DNA of 12,232 nt, from the NCBI GenBank assembly GCA_025362255.1, contig JANYGY010000253.1:1-12232 (forward strand), written 5' to 3'. The notes beneath the pieces are model-generated. The model saw only the letters and a program-made list of their open reading frames with translations. It ran no database searches and had not been told where the DNA came from. Made by a program: the position numbers and the translations under genes. This document shows, piece after piece, positions 5,540-12,232 of this stretch. Position 1 is the stretch's first letter; the number at the start of each line of letters is the position of its first letter. The stretch comes from Planctomycetales bacterium (lineage in GTDB: Bacteria; Planctomycetota; UBA11346).

Positions 5540-6946
5540 ATGGATCCTCAGCCCGTGTGGACGCAGCCCGTGTGGACCAAAGAGCCTGCCGCAGCTCAGG
5601 TCGTTGCCGATCTGCTTGCTGCGATGATGACGCGCTGTCCGGCGGTGGCGGCGTTGCAGCAGCGGCTTTTACGCCACACCGCGACCCGTCTGATCGACTG
5701 GGTTGAATCCTGCGCGGTGCTCGCCGACCCGGTCGCTGAGTCGCAGTGGCGCGCGGTCGGCTTCTGCGGTGAGTCACGCCATGGGGTCACGGTGTACCGC
5801 CACCCAGGGGGGCGTTTTCCGGCGCTGATTGCGAATCCTCATCTGAAACCAAGCGACGGCATCCTGGTCACTTTGCGGGTGGAGTCGGTCGCCGATGCGC
5901 TGGCGGCTTGGGCGCCCTATCGCCGATCCGGGGACATGGATTTTTTCGAAGGTGCGCCGGGAGCCGTGTTTCGACAAGGCCGGCTCATTTTTGAAAACGG
6001 CTGTGAATTGCGGGTCGCCGAGCGCCATGGCTGGACGGAACCGGGCTTGGCTGCGCCGCGTGCACCTGACCGTGCGCTCCATCACCAGGAAGCATTTCGG
6101 CGGCGGGTGCGGCAGGTCGCTGATCCTGCCGAGGGCTTTGCCGAGCTGGATCGGTTGATCGCATCGGCCATCGCAGATCTCGGCCGTGCGGAAAGCTGTT
6201 CACGATTTTTCGCCGCTGAGCGCGATTACTGGCAACAGCGCAATCGCGCCGCGCGGATCCAAAAAGGTCGCCAGGATGTGATCGGCCTGGGCTGGGCGAA
6301 TCACGATCATCACACCTACCGTTCATCGCGACGGTGGTTTTCGCACCTCATCTCACGGTTTGAACAACTCGGACTCCGCTGCCGCGAACATTTCCATGCC
6401 GGAGCCGAAGCCGGGTGGGGAGCGCAGGTGCTCGAAGATCCAGCCACCGGGATCGTGGTGTTCGCGGATGTCGATCTGACGCCAGCCGAGGCAGATGGCG
6501 ATATCGCGCACACGCCGCTCAGCCCAGGAATAGCGTCCGTGTATGCGGAAAAGACCTTGGGGACCGTGGGTTTGTGGTGCGCGCTGCATGGCGAGGCGAT
6601 ATTTGAAGCCGGCATGCACCACCTGGAATGCACCTTCGCCCACGATGAACTGACTCGTCAGCTCGGCGAACTCGGGGTCGGCATGATGCGTCCGTTCACT
6701 GATTTTCCGCACCTGAAGCAAGCATTCACCACGGGCGAACGCTGGCCGGTGAGCGCGGCGCGCCTTGACGCGTTGGTGCTTCACGGCCACCTCACGGCTG
6801 ATCAGGCGGCGACGTTCCGCGCCACCGGCGCGCTCGGCTCGCATCTCGAGAATCTCGAACGCAATGATGGCTACAAAGGATTCAACCAACGGGGCGTGTC
6901 GCACATCATCAGCCACACCGACCCGCGGACGACCTCTTCGAGTTAA
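5540..6946 (+). CDS. Protein of unknown family, possible VOC-type metalloenzyme linked to lysine breakdown
   Basis: I do not recognise this protein with confidence. The frame opens at ATG 5477 (489 residues), but that would overlap the start of the divergent gene and include the promoter repeat, so I prefer ATG 5540 (468 residues; numbering here is from 5540). It has no signal peptide or membrane segment. An alpha/beta stretch lies at about 70-165. A striking central block at about 249-312 has GLGWANHDHHTYR followed by a helix ending FEQLGL and then HAGAEAGWGAQVLE. A second block near 345-372 has LHGE and AGMHHLEC. The C-terminus has GFNQRGVSHIISHTDPR (447-463). The beta-alpha-beta pattern with paired His and Glu residues recalls vicinal-oxygen-chelate enzymes, and remotely the DUF1338/HglS 2-oxoadipate dioxygenases. 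Its divergence from lysine-degradation genes suggests a role in the same route, for example on 2-aminoadipate or 2-oxoadipate. It ends 1 bp before the convergent EI24-like gene. Confidence 0.8.
   Translation: MDPQPVWTQPVWTKEPAAAQVVADLLAAMMTRCPAVAALQQRLLRHTATRLIDWVESCAVLADPVAESQWRAVGFCGESRHGVTVYRHPGGRFPALIANPHLKPSDGILVTLRVESVADALAAWAPYRRSGDMDFFEGAPGAVFRQGRLIFENGCELRVAERHGWTEPGLAAPRAPDRALHHQEAFRRRVRQVADPAEGFAELDRLIASAIADLGRAESCSRFFAAERDYWQQRNRAARIQKGRQDVIGLGWANHDHHTYRSSRRWFSHLISRFEQLGLRCREHFHAGAEAGWGAQVLEDPATGIVVFADVDLTPAEADGDIAHTPLSPGIASVYAEKTLGTVGLWCALHGEAIFEAGMHHLECTFAHDELTRQLGELGVGMMRPFTDFPHLKQAFTTGERWPVSAARLDALVLHGHLTADQAATFRATGALGSHLENLERNDGYKGFNQRGVSHIISHTDPRTTSSS
5549..5577 (+). repeat. 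Short tandem duplication just after the start codon of the unknown gene
   Basis: CAGCCCGTGTGGAC occurs twice (5549-5562 and 5564-5577) with a period of 15 bp. It keeps the reading frame and encodes PVWTQ followed by PVWTK. It looks like a recent slipped-strand duplication in the disordered N-terminus. Confidence 0.8.
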
Positions 6947-6947
6947 T

Positions 6948-7682
6948 CTAATCGCCTGCGTTTTTGCCGTCTGATTCAAGGTGCTGCAAAGCCGCGCCGC
7001 ACACCAATGCCGGCAGCCACAGCAGCCAGCCGATCAAGGTGAAGGCCAGCGCGAGTTGAAGCCCACCAGCGACCAGCGCGCAGCGGTGCAGATGGCCACC
7101 GTGCGCGGCGTAAAAAGCCAACCGGCGGTCACTGCTCCAACCGCGGACGGCGAGCGCGATGTCATAAGCGTCAACCACCGCCATGCGGCTGAGGGCAAAA
7201 GCGCCGAGCAGGGGGGCGAACGGCCCGAGAAAAGCGCCAACTAAGCTGAGCACGAGCAGACCGAAGCGCATTGGCAGTGTGTGCCAGACGACGCGCAGAC
7301 TGTCGGCGATGGCAGGCACCAGCGGCAACTCGCGCACCGCGATGCCACGTTCGCGGAGCACCGCGATGGCCAGCGAATCCAGCACCGGGGCAAGCAGCAG
7401 GGGAACCATCAACGCCCACGCGGTCAGCGCGGCGACCATGCTCAGGCCAAGGGCACCGCCGACTTTCAAGGTGTACCAGTACCACGCCTGCGGCGCCGGC
7501 CACAGCAGCCAGGCGATGGTGATCGCAGTCGCCAACAGCATCGCCAAAGCGGCGGCGTGCGCGACCAGCGGACGCCACCACAACCGCGGATGATTGAGCA
7601 ACCACCGCAGACCGTGCAGGGGCCAGAAGCTGCTTTGCACGAGGACCTGTTTTCCTGCAATTATAGGGTTTTGAACAATCAT
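6948..7682 (-). CDS. EI24/CysZ-like integral membrane protein
   Basis: A 244-residue membrane protein. Hydrophobic segments lie at about 37-61, 75-105, 139-165 and 200-232, with a soluble loop at about 106-135. The layout, the 'SLVGAFLGPFAPLLGAFALS' segment at 146-165 and the C-terminal hydrophobic stretch ending in an Ala/Cys-Gly motif resemble the EI24/CysZ family, some of which move sulfate across the inner membrane. The transported substrate here is unknown and sulfate should not be assumed. The ATG at 7682 overlaps the TGA of the MFS gene as ATGA, so translation is probably coupled. The frame is open further upstream to 7937, but that part is a Arg/Pro-rich shadow of the MFS gene and was excluded. 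It is the last gene of the dioxygenase-MFS-EI24 operon and converges on the unknown gene with a 1-bp gap. Confidence 0.75.
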   Translation of the reverse strand: MIVQNPIIAGKQVLVQSSFWPLHGLRWLLNHPRLWWRPLVAHAAALAMLLATAITIAWLLWPAPQAWYWYTLKVGGALGLSMVAALTAWALMVPLLLAPVLDSLAIAVLRERGIAVRELPLVPAIADSLRVVWHTLPMRFGLLVLSLVGAFLGPFAPLLGAFALSRMAVVDAYDIALAVRGWSSDRRLAFYAAHGGHLHRCALVAGGLQLALAFTLIGWLLWLPALVCGAALQHLESDGKNAGD

Positions 7683-9004
7683 CCGTGCGCCAAGCGGGCG
7701 GTCGCCCGGCCAGCTATGCTCAGCACCAGCAGAGCCAGGGCGCGCAGGCCGGCGGCGATCGCCATCAGCGACCAGGCGATCAGCGCAACGTGGCTTTCGA
7801 GCAGGGGTACTCCAACGCGCATCACCGCCGCCGTCGCCATCGCCCCCACGGCGCCAAGGCCGACGAGCAGCGCCGGAAAGCGGGCATCGCCTGCTGGGCA
7901 CAGCTCCTGTTGCCGTCCGATCAAGGCGATGCCCCACAGGCCCTTGGCGACGCCGGATAAGACCAGGCAGGGCGCTAACCAGCTGGCATCTGGCATCAGT
8001 AAAAAGGCGCCATCACTGGCGAGCAGCAAGGCCGCTGTGATGACCAGCAGGCGGTGCCCGCCAAGCCGCGACAGGCACCAGCCCGCAAGCAGGATGCCGC
8101 CCAGCATCGCCGGAAAAAAAGTCGAGCCCTGGGCGGCCGCGAACGCCGCGGTGCCGACGCCGCGGGCATGAAGCAGCGCCGGCAAATAAGCCATCGAGAT
8201 CGCCATCGCTGCCACCGTCAGCACATTGAAGACGAGCAGCGGGCCGTAGCCGTGCGTGGTGGCCAACGCGACGCGCAGCGGAGGACGGGGCGCGTCTTGA
8301 ACATGCTCGGGCATGTCGGGGCACTTCGCGAGCATCCAGGTCGAGGCGATGCACATCAGGGTCACCACGGTAAAAATCCCCATCAGCCACGGCAGTTGGT
8401 TGTTATCTGGGAGAGCGCCCGGTTGAGAGCCCTTGGGCAGCAGCACGCCCATCACCAGCACGACCACCGCCGTGGTGGCGAAACTCACGCAATTGCGCCA
8501 CACCCAAAAGCGACCGCGCAGCTCGCGTGGGACGATCGCCTGGGTCCACACGACAAAGGCTGAGCCACCAGCCGCATGCGCCACCTGGGTGAAGAAGATA
8601 CTCGCGAAGACACCGCCGAGCAGCACCGGCGTGCTCCAGCCGAGATGCAGTCCGAGCCACGGCCAGAGGATCGTTCCCAACCACAAGACCCGGCCGATTC
8701 CGGTGTCGATGACGCAGCGACGCTTGGCATCACGACCCGCATCAGTGCGATGACGAGCGAAAACCAGCAGCGCCGAAGCGAAATTTCCGGCATACGCGAC
8801 CAGCGGCAGCAGCGCCAAAGTGGGCGTGGTCGCACCCAGCAGTGTCAGATACGTGACCAGATAAAACGATTCGCCAAACAACGCGCCGGTGACCTGCGCC
8901 CACATCAGCACCGGAATGCATTCGGTCAGCAGCCAGCCAAGTCCAGGCCGACCCTGGACGATGCGGCGGGCGCCAAGTCGTGAGGTGAGGCGATCAATCC
9001 ACAT
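7679..9004 (-). CDS. Major facilitator superfamily (MFS) transporter
   Basis: A 441-residue polytopic membrane protein with about 10-12 hydrophobic segments in two halves separated by a soluble loop near residues 224-250. The first half has the segments around 25-58, 63-83, 105-146 and 172-190. The loop WTQAIVPRELRGRFWVWRN at 153-171 is an MFS-type cytoplasmic loop, with its Pro-x-x-x-Arg-Gly-Arg pattern. The second half runs from about 255 to 432 and includes LGGILLAGWCLSRLGGHRLL. The substrate is unknown. The open frame extends to an ATG at 9073, but that would overlap the dioxygenase gene by 47 bp and add a non-hydrophobic, unconvincing N-terminus, so I chose the ATG at 9004, 22 bp after the dioxygenase stop. 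No clear Shine-Dalgarno site is visible for it. It overlaps the following EI24-like gene by ATGA. It probably moves the substrate or product of the dioxygenase. Confidence 0.85.
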   Translation of the reverse strand: MWIDRLTSRLGARRIVQGRPGLGWLLTECIPVLMWAQVTGALFGESFYLVTYLTLLGATTPTLALLPLVAYAGNFASALLVFARHRTDAGRDAKRRCVIDTGIGRVLWLGTILWPWLGLHLGWSTPVLLGGVFASIFFTQVAHAAGGSAFVVWTQAIVPRELRGRFWVWRNCVSFATTAVVVLVMGVLLPKGSQPGALPDNNQLPWLMGIFTVVTLMCIASTWMLAKCPDMPEHVQDAPRPPLRVALATTHGYGPLLVFNVLTVAAMAISMAYLPALLHARGVGTAAFAAAQGSTFFPAMLGGILLAGWCLSRLGGHRLLVITAALLLASDGAFLLMPDASWLAPCLVLSGVAKGLWGIALIGRQQELCPAGDARFPALLVGLGAVGAMATAAVMRVGVPLLESHVALIAWSLMAIAAGLRALALLVLSIAGRATARLAHG

Positions 9005-9026
9005 GAGGGGACTGATGCTGGTGCGA

Positions 9027-9830
9027 TCACCCCACGATCCAGCCTGCGTAACCACGGAATAAGGGGGCAACATCCGCCGGCAGCGTGGTCAGAAAATCAT
9101 GTGCCTCGGCCGACGGCGGATGCGGATAAGGGATGGTGATCCGTGCTGGACGCAGTCCAACTCCCAGTGAAAGCCGTGGAATATCCGCCTGATAAGCTCG
9201 TGCGGCATGCCAAGTGCGAGCACCGAACAGCACTAGGTCACCAGGCTCGCTATGCAGTTCGACAACCCCTGGCAGATCCCATCCGGATGAGCGGTCCCAA
9301 TCTGTAGGGGGTTGCCAATCCGGGCGATGAGACCCTTCAACGACGGCCAAGCCGCCGCGATCGGGATGTGAGCCATTGAGGTAGAACCACGGACCGTTCG
9401 GCCACTCGCCGCGATTGAGGTATTGGTCCTGATTGGTCGGTGGCGTCTGAGCGAAGTCGAAGTCCGAGTGCCAACCCACTTGCGGTGATCCACCCATCCG
9501 CAGCAGCGCGGCGGTACGATGCACGACCACGTCATCCTCACCGATACAGGCACGCATCACCGACATCCATCGAGGAGTGCGCAGCAGGTCAAGCACCGCG
9601 GGCGCATGTTGAATCACTTTGCCATCCAGGCGCGTACCTCCTGGTGGGCAGGGCGAACATCGATCCAAGACTACTTGGCGCAGGACGTTGACTTGCTGGG
9701 CATCAATGACGTCGGCCGCAATGGCCCAGCCTTTGTCGGCAAGGTGGGTAGTGATGTCCTTGAGGTTGCTCGCTGGGATACGCATGGACGAAGCATGCTG
9801 CCTGGGTGGTAGGAACGCCATTGCTGACAA
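9027..9830 (-). CDS. Phytanoyl-CoA dioxygenase (PhyH) family Fe(II)/2-oxoglutarate oxygenase
   Basis: A 267-residue cytoplasmic oxygenase with the double-stranded beta-helix iron triad: His121 and Asp123 in WHSDFD, and His208 in RTWHAAR. Arg219 in IPRLSLG is the likely 2-oxoglutarate anchor. GLAVVEGSHRPD at 160-171 and EPGDLVLFGARTWH at 195-208 are typical PhyH-family strands. Members hydroxylate diverse small molecules, so the substrate cannot be read from the sequence. The start is TTG at 9830, chosen because AAGGAG (9843-9838) stands 7 nt before it. An ATG at 9821 with AGGA 9 nt upstream is nearly as good and would shorten the protein by three residues. It opens an operon with the MFS and EI24-like genes and faces an AraC-family regulator across 45 bp, which suggests induction by the substrate of this pathway. 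Confidence 0.88.
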   Translation of the reverse strand: MSAMAFLPPRQHASSMRIPASNLKDITTHLADKGWAIAADVIDAQQVNVLRQVVLDRCSPCPPGGTRLDGKVIQHAPAVLDLLRTPRWMSVMRACIGEDDVVVHRTAALLRMGGSPQVGWHSDFDFAQTPPTNQDQYLNRGEWPNGPWFYLNGSHPDRGGLAVVEGSHRPDWQPPTDWDRSSGWDLPGVVELHSEPGDLVLFGARTWHAARAYQADIPRLSLGVGLRPARITIPYPHPPSAEAHDFLTTLPADVAPLFRGYAGWIVG

Positions 9831-9875
9831 TCCTAAACTCCTTTCTCATAGTCCGGGAATAGTTACCATGATTGC
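9831..9875. promoter_or_regulatory. Divergent spacer between the dioxygenase operon and its probable AraC regulator
   Basis: This 45-bp stretch separates two head-to-head genes and must hold or overlap both promoters. CAATC (9828-9832) and GATTG (9870-9874) are the only symmetric pair I saw, and 5 bp is too short to mean much. No convincing -35/-10 pair stands out. A regulator site is inferred from layout only. Confidence 0.35.
9838..9843 (-). promoter_or_regulatory. Shine-Dalgarno site deciding the dioxygenase start
   Basis: AAGGAG on the minus strand, 7 nt before TTG 9830 and 16 nt before ATG 9821. The spacing favours the TTG. An additional AGGA at 9834-9831 could instead serve the ATG. 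Confidence 0.55.
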
Positions 9876-10595
9876 ATGTCGATATTCGGAATTGGCTCTG
9901 CGGTTCATCTGCCTGATCATCACTTTAAGCGGGATAATTCCCTAAGAATGTGGACGATTTCCTGGGTGCGGCGGGGAAGCGTGACCTTTTCTACCGTCCG
10001 TGGGACATGCCGCTTGGGTCCGGCTCGCCTAGTGGCGATCGCACCGTGTACCGCCTATGCGGTCACCGCCCCTGGGGTTTCTGAAACGTGGTGGTTTGTC
10101 TCTCCGCCATTGACGCTGCCAGATCTGCCGATGGTCCTGCCCGGGATTCGCAGCCTGCGTCTGCGCGATCCGCGCATGCGTCGCGCGGTTCACGATCTCG
10201 CTCGCGCCACCACTCCCGCACTGCGCGAAAATTCGTGGGAGCGCATCCAATTACTGCTGCATCCCGCCGAAGGACGACATCCAGCGGTGCGCGCGGCCTT
10301 GGCGCATCTGCGCGCCCATCTCGCGCAGCGCCACGGGCTGGACTCGTTGGCCAGCGCCGTCGGGTGTTCACGCTCACGACTCGCCGAGGTCTTCGCCGCC
10401 GAAATCGGCTTACCGCCAATGGCGTGGCTCGAGCGTGAACGGATGGAGCGCGCCAAACGTTTGCTGTTAGCTTCCGATATGGGCATTGCGGACATCGCCG
10501 AGCAGGTGGGCTATGCCAACGCTTTTCATTTCACCACCAGGTTCCGGGTCGCGACGGGCCTGCCGCCGTCGGCGTGGAGACGTGCACCGCAGTGA
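9876..10595 (+). CDS. AraC-family transcriptional regulator
   Basis: A 239-residue regulator. The N-terminal part (about 5-75) has the short beta-strand pattern of an AraC cupin-type sensing domain, with GSAVHLPDHH at 7-16 and GPARLVAIAPCTAY at 48-61. The C-terminal domain (about 137-236) holds two helix-turn-helix motifs: LDSLASAVGCSRSRLAEVF at 155-173 and MGIADIAEQVGYANAFHFTTRF at 202-223, followed by the family's 'GLPPSAWR' ending. Members usually bind direct repeats next to the promoter they control. It is divergent from the dioxygenase-MFS-EI24 operon, which is the most likely target, and may also control itself. No Shine-Dalgarno site is seen before ATG 9876. An ATG at 9868 is in another frame. 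The inducer is unknown. Confidence 0.9.
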   Translation: MSIFGIGSAVHLPDHHFKRDNSLRMWTISWVRRGSVTFSTVRGTCRLGPARLVAIAPCTAYAVTAPGVSETWWFVSPPLTLPDLPMVLPGIRSLRLRDPRMRRAVHDLARATTPALRENSWERIQLLLHPAEGRHPAVRAALAHLRAHLAQRHGLDSLASAVGCSRSRLAEVFAAEIGLPPMAWLERERMERAKRLLLASDMGIADIAEQVGYANAFHFTTRFRVATGLPPSAWRRAPQ

Positions 10596-10596
10596 T

Positions 10597-10634
10597 GACC
10601 TTCCGGCACTTGCCGGCTCTTGCTGGAAGAGGTC
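10597..10634 (+). other. Hairpin-forming spacer between the AraC gene and purH
   Basis: CCGGC (10603-10607) and GCCGG (10612-10616) form a 5-bp stem with loop ACTT. A second, imperfect pairing joins GACC..TTCC (10597-10604) to GGAAGAGGTC (10625-10634). There is no run of T after either, so it is not a standard Rho-independent terminator. It starts right after the AraC stop and may weakly separate it from purH, or be chance in GC-rich DNA. Confidence 0.25.
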
Positions 10635-10655
10635 TCGCGGCATCCTGCCCGCCCC

Positions 10656-12232
10656 ATGATCAGCAACCAGCCCATCCAGCGCGCCCTCCTTTCCGTTTTC
10701 GACAAGACCGGCATCGTCGATTTTGCGCGCGCTCTGCATGCGCAACGGGTCGAGCTGCTGTCGACGGGCGGCACCTATCAGGCGCTCAAGGCGGCTGGCC
10801 TGCCGGTGATCGAAGTCGCTGAATACACCGGTTTCCCGGAGATGATGGATGGTCGGGTCAAGACCCTCCATCCGAAAATCCATGGTGGTTTGCTGTGTGT
10901 GCGCGACGACCAGCAGCATGTCGCTGCGGCAGCCGCCCATGGCATCGGCATGATCGATCTGGTGGTGGTGAATCTCTATCCTTTCGAAGCCACCGCCGAC
11001 AAGCCCGGCTCGACTACCGCTGAAAAGATTGAGAAAATCGACATCGGCGGGCCCTCGATGCTGCGCTCGGCGGCCAAGAACCACGCGTTCGTCACGGTCA
11101 TCGTCGACCCGCTGGATTATGCCCGCTGCTTGAGTGAGATGGCTGAACATCACGGCGCGACGACCGTGGAATTCCGCCAGCAATGTGCGCGCACCGTGTT
11201 TCGCACGACCGCTCGCTATGACGCCTTGATCGCTGATGAGCTGACGCTCATCGCTGATTTTCCGGCGGCCGAGCAGTTTCCTGCGGAACTGGCGTTGCCG
11301 CTCAAAAAAGTCATGGGGCTGCGCTATGGCGAAAATCCACATCAGCAGGCAGCACTCTATGACATCCGCACTCCGGGTGCGACCGGCATTACTAAGCTGC
11401 GTCAGCTCAACGGCAAAGAACTGTCCTTCAACAATCTGATGGATGCCGACGCGGCGTGGAAGCTGGTCAACGAATTCGCTGATCCGGCCTGCGCGATCAT
11501 CAAGCATGCGAATCCCTGCGGCTGCGCGGCGGGCGCGGATCTCGCGAGCGCATTCGCGCGCGCGTATGATGGCGACCCGCAAGCCGCTTTCGGCGGGATC
11601 ATCGCGCTGAATCGCGTTGTCGATGCCGAAACCGCCGAAGCGATGGTGCCGCGCCAATTTGTCGAAGTCGTGATCGCACCAGATTTCACGCCTGAAGCTC
11701 TGGTGATCTTGACCACCAAGCCGAAGTGGAAGGCCAACGTGCGCTTGCTCGCGGTCGGTGCGTGGCAGCCGATTCCGCGCGGCGCCCGCTCAGCGAAGAA
11801 TGTCCTCGGCGGCCTGCTGGTGCAGGATTACGACGTCCTCGGCTGGGATCCGACGACGCTCACGGTCGCCACCAAGCGCGCGCCCACTGCGGCGGAGCTG
11901 ATCAATCTCGAATTCGCCTGGCTGGTCGGCAAGCATCTGACTTCCAACGCGATCTGCATCGTCCGCGATCGCGAACTGGTCGGCGCCGGCGCTGGTCAGA
12001 TGAGCCGCGTCAATTCCACTTGGATCGCCGCCACCCTGGCGAAAGACCGCGCCAAAGGTGGTGTCGCCGCCAGCGACGCATTCTTCCCATTCCCAGACGG
12101 CCTGGTGAATCTCATCCAAGCCGGAGTCACCGCCGTCGTGCAGCCCGGCGGCAGCAAAGGCGACCCCGCCGTGATCGCCGCCGCCGATGCCGCCGGGATC
12201 GCCATGGTGATGACCGGCGTGCGACATTTCCG
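10656..12232 (+). CDS. purH: Bifunctional AICAR formyltransferase / IMP cyclohydrolase PurH (3' end cut by window edge)
   Basis: The frame is open from ATG 10656 to the window end, 525 complete codons. PurH carries out the last two steps of IMP synthesis: formylation of AICAR with 10-formyl-tetrahydrofolate, then ring closure. The N-terminal cyclohydrolase domain (about 1-195) shows ALLSVFDKTG, ELLSTGGTY, MDGRVKTLHPKIHGG at 64-78 and IDIGGPSMLRSAAKN. The formyltransferase domain (about 215-525) shows RYGENPHQ at 223-230, LNGKELSFNN, and KHANPCG at 283-289 with the Lys-His pair used in catalysis, then AFGGIIALN, DAFFPFPDGL and QPGGSKGD. The last residues read TGVRHF; the family normally ends at RHFRH or nearby, so only a few codons are missing. 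No clear Shine-Dalgarno site is present. Codon use and motifs look normal, with no frameshift. Confidence 0.96.
   Translation, partial: MISNQPIQRALLSVFDKTGIVDFARALHAQRVELLSTGGTYQALKAAGLPVIEVAEYTGFPEMMDGRVKTLHPKIHGGLLCVRDDQQHVAAAAAHGIGMIDLVVVNLYPFEATADKPGSTTAEKIEKIDIGGPSMLRSAAKNHAFVTVIVDPLDYARCLSEMAEHHGATTVEFRQQCARTVFRTTARYDALIADELTLIADFPAAEQFPAELALPLKKVMGLRYGENPHQQAALYDIRTPGATGITKLRQLNGKELSFNNLMDADAAWKLVNEFADPACAIIKHANPCGCAAGADLASAFARAYDGDPQAAFGGIIALNRVVDAETAEAMVPRQFVEVVIAPDFTPEALVILTTKPKWKANVRLLAVGAWQPIPRGARSAKNVLGGLLVQDYDVLGWDPTTLTVATKRAPTAAELINLEFAWLVGKHLTSNAICIVRDRELVGAGAGQMSRVNSTWIAATLAKDRAKGGVAASDAFFPFPDGLVNLIQAGVTAVVQPGGSKGDPAVIAAADAAGIAMVMTGVRHF

Noticed and set aside
6944..6950. A terminator between the convergent unknown and EI24-like genes
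   Set aside because: Only 1 bp separates the stops and no hairpin with a T-run is visible on either strand.
7683..7937. Upstream extension of the EI24-like frame by 85 codons
   Set aside because: The added part is Arg/Gly/Pro-rich sequence in an alternative frame of the MFS gene. The ATG at 7682 in ATGA overlap is the natural start.
9005..9073. Upstream extension of the MFS gene to ATG 9073
   Set aside because: It would overlap the dioxygenase coding region by 47 bp and adds a polar segment not expected before the first membrane segment.
10467..11657. A 396-codon minus-strand open frame antisense to purH
   Set aside because: The opposite strand encodes a full PurH with all its motifs; the antisense product is Arg/His-rich and resembles no family I know.

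Overview
The window is dense, GC-rich bacterial chromosome with almost no spacer DNA and no tRNA, rRNA or CRISPR. I recognise nine complete or near-complete protein genes, the start of another, and one large protein of unknown family. The taxon cannot be fixed from this. The mix of an ECF sigma factor coupled to a '(L)TAYALGE' protein, a phytanoyl-CoA-dioxygenase-like gene facing an AraC regulator, and many weak or absent Shine-Dalgarno sites would fit a Planctomycetota/Verrucomicrobiota-type (PVC) bacterium. That is an inference of low to moderate confidence.

Layout. Minus strand, 1-571: an ECF sigma factor overlaps by ATGA the first codons of a probable anti-sigma-type or VWA protein that runs off the left edge. 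The spacer 572-820 is largely filled by a 160-bp MITE-like element (617-776) with 19-bp terminal inverted repeats and a TTA target duplication. Plus strand, 821-2062: an AlaA-type aminotransferase, preceded by a near-perfect 24-bp palindrome.

Minus strand, 5482 down to 2083: a tight run of saccharopine-dehydrogenase-family protein, ALDH7-type aminoadipate-semialdehyde dehydrogenase and a short BirA biotin ligase. The first two fit lysine breakdown through 2-aminoadipate semialdehyde. Divergent from them, 5540-6946 (+) encodes an unrecognised 468-residue protein rich in His/Glu motifs, possibly a VOC-type metalloenzyme. The two directions share a 57-bp spacer holding an inverted repeat that doubles as two back-to-back extended -10 elements.

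Minus strand, 9830 down to 6948: a PhyH-type Fe(II)/2-oxoglutarate dioxygenase, an MFS transporter and an EI24/CysZ-like membrane protein form a compact operon, divergent from an AraC-family regulator (9876-10595, +) that probably controls it. Plus strand, 10656 to the right edge: purH, the bifunctional enzyme of the last two steps of IMP synthesis, lacking only its last few codons.

The best candidate for something undescribed is the lysine-linked divergon at 2870-6946, in particular the unknown protein. The MITE and the two palindromic regulatory sites are the clearest non-coding signals.
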